The notes beneath the pieces were generated by a model. It worked only from the letters and a program-made list of their open reading frames with translations, was not told the origin of the DNA and did not search any database. This document shows, one piece after another, positions 62,791-64,000 of a stretch of 64,000 bases of DNA (position 1 is the first letter of the stretch; the number at the start of each line of letters is the position of its first letter). The stretch comes from Lunularia cruciata (Eukaryota > Streptophyta > Marchantiopsida > Lunulariales > Lunulariaceae), in NCBI GenBank assembly GCA_948567375.1, contig OX419762.1, positions 20,142,727-20,206,726 on the forward strand. Reading direction: 5' to 3'. Made by a program: the position numbers and the translations under genes.

Positions 62791-63461
62791 AAGGATACAA
62801 ATCTCAGAAGTGGAAGAATACAAAACCAGTTTCGAAATTGGGTGTCAAAGCAATATGAATGTTTGCATTGAGAGAACAATGGGAAGAGAGAGTTCAAAAA
62901 CAAACGTTGTAGCGTGAAGAAGAAGAACATTAGAAGATTTGATCTACTTTTGACAAAACCGAATAGCAGGCATTGGAGTTTCTACTTCTTCACCAATTTC
63001 AAGAAACCTTATGTGAACTTGAACAAAAGAAACACAAAGACGGGTATCAAGGCCACTTCTTGTCTCTTTCTTCCAAAAGGAAGAAATACTCTAGTGGGCA
63101 AACATACACATTGAGACCCATTACACCAACTTCCACTAAAGTTGTAAAGGAAGTTGAATTTATAAAGAAATTCATTCACAAAAGGACAACATAAATTTTA
63201 ACAGAAGAAGAGTGCAAACATCTCTTACAAACAATTCCTCGGTTGGCAGAAGGGAATTTCCACAAACACTTGCAGAGTGTTGAAACTCCTACTTTGTTTC
63301 CAATCAAAGTCCACACCATTAGAGAAGGAGAATCCGTCAATGAAGACCCCACTTTGAACTTGACTAATTGGAATCCCTAGGCTGTCAACACAACATCAAT
63401 ACCAGCCAATTCTTCAGGCCCATCAAGTTCAACTTTACCACAGCCAATCCCACTAAGTTGA
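62791..63461 (+). other. leader between primer site and gag of the fourth element
   Basis: Two overlapping short frames (62914-63194) with no recognised motif; probably untranslated leader or the decayed start of gag. Confidence 0.4.
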
Positions 63462-64000
63462 ATGATGACTTCATTGCTTGTCACCCAACACGCCTATCAA
63501 AAGTACAAGGAGATAGAACAAGACAAAGATCCTGAAAATTTTATCAAAGAATTTGAAGTCGTTTCCTTTGCCAACAAGGAACATGTCTCTATAGATAGTC
63601 TATGAATTTTTCCAAGTTTACTCCAAAAGAAAGCTTGGAGCAGGTACACCCATGTAACCCATAAGGGGTTCACACTAGCCAACTGGGCAGACTTGCAAAA
63701 TGGCGTCCTGGAACGATTCTTGGAAGTTGACTATGGTACGAGTGTCTTTGCGGCACTCAATGATTTGGACCGAGGGAAGAAAGAAAAGTTGAGAGATTAC
63801 TCTGAGCGGTTTATGGCTCTCTTGAACCATGTCCCAAAGCAATCCAGTGTGGTGGGTTACTCCAATGCCCAAGCCATTACCTGGTTCCTGGATGGACTCT
63901 CACCGGAGAATCATATCTTTGCTAGGGAGAGGAACGTAACTTCCCTAGACAAAGTACTCAAGCATATTGCCCGCTATGAGGCGGCCCGCTCTCATTCATC
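63462..64000 (+). pseudogene. gag of the fourth Ty3/gypsy element, continues past the window
   Basis: From ATG 63462 one frame runs to the window end with a single stop (TGA, about 63603). It reads like the retrotransposon Gag core: FTLANWADLQNGVLERF, DYSERFMALLNHVP and AITWFLDGLSPENH. The primer site lies 0.67 kb upstream, as expected for a Ty3 element. It is the best-preserved retroelement ORF in the window. The rest of the element is outside, so whether it is otherwise intact cannot be seen. Confidence 0.8.

Overview
This window looks like plant nuclear DNA, most likely from a seedless plant with swimming sperm such as a moss; that assignment is an inference. The evidence is (1) intron-containing genes with canonical GT-AG junctions, (2) a plant-type LRR receptor kinase and a plant UBX-domain (PUX2-like) protein, (3) a PIH1/CS-domain gene of the kind used to pre-assemble axonemal dyneins, and (4) many decayed plant-type Ty3/gypsy elements. 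Nothing looks bacterial: there are no operons, ribosome binding sites or CRISPR arrays.

Layout. 1-1.0 kb: C-terminal half of a decayed pogo/Tigger-like transposase (+). 4.36-9.86 kb: a complete but dead chromodomain Ty3/gypsy element on the minus strand with both LTRs. 13.8-17.6 kb: a 10-exon PIH1/CS gene (minus), whose largest intron holds a retroposon fragment carrying a ~200-bp inverted repeat. 20.1-21.5 kb: two tandem ~0.7-kb units. 23.1-23.7 kb: a degenerate ~62-bp minisatellite. 24.27-28.84 kb: an intact two-exon LRR receptor-like kinase (minus), with a GA/CT tract upstream. 33.7-37.4 kb: an unrecognised degenerate block. 40.26-40.83 kb: six tandem ~95-bp units. 42.39-46.32 kb: a three-exon PUX2-like CDC48 adaptor gene (minus), again with a long GA/CT tract upstream. 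46.7-50.8 kb: AT-rich, no gene seen. 50.8-51.7 kb: a non-LTR-retroposon-like coding fragment with its 3' tail. 52.4-57.2 kb: a second dead Ty3/gypsy element (minus) that carries a PHD-type zinc finger after the integrase. 57.5-59.8 kb: LTR, tRNA-iMet-type primer site and gag of a third element (+). 62-64 kb: LTR end, tRNA-Asp-type primer site and gag of a fourth element (+), running off the window.

The three host genes are unrelated in function (cell-surface signalling, CDC48/ubiquitin segregase targeting, dynein/R2TP-type assembly). They share only the minus strand and, for two of them, a purine-rich leader. The most interesting signals are the PHD finger in a retroelement, a retroposon 3' tail with a conserved small hairpin present five times, the inverted duplication of that retroposon inside the PIH1 gene intron, and the alternating dimer structure of the 95-bp array. 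All exon boundaries were read by eye from splice signals and phase agreement, not from transcripts.
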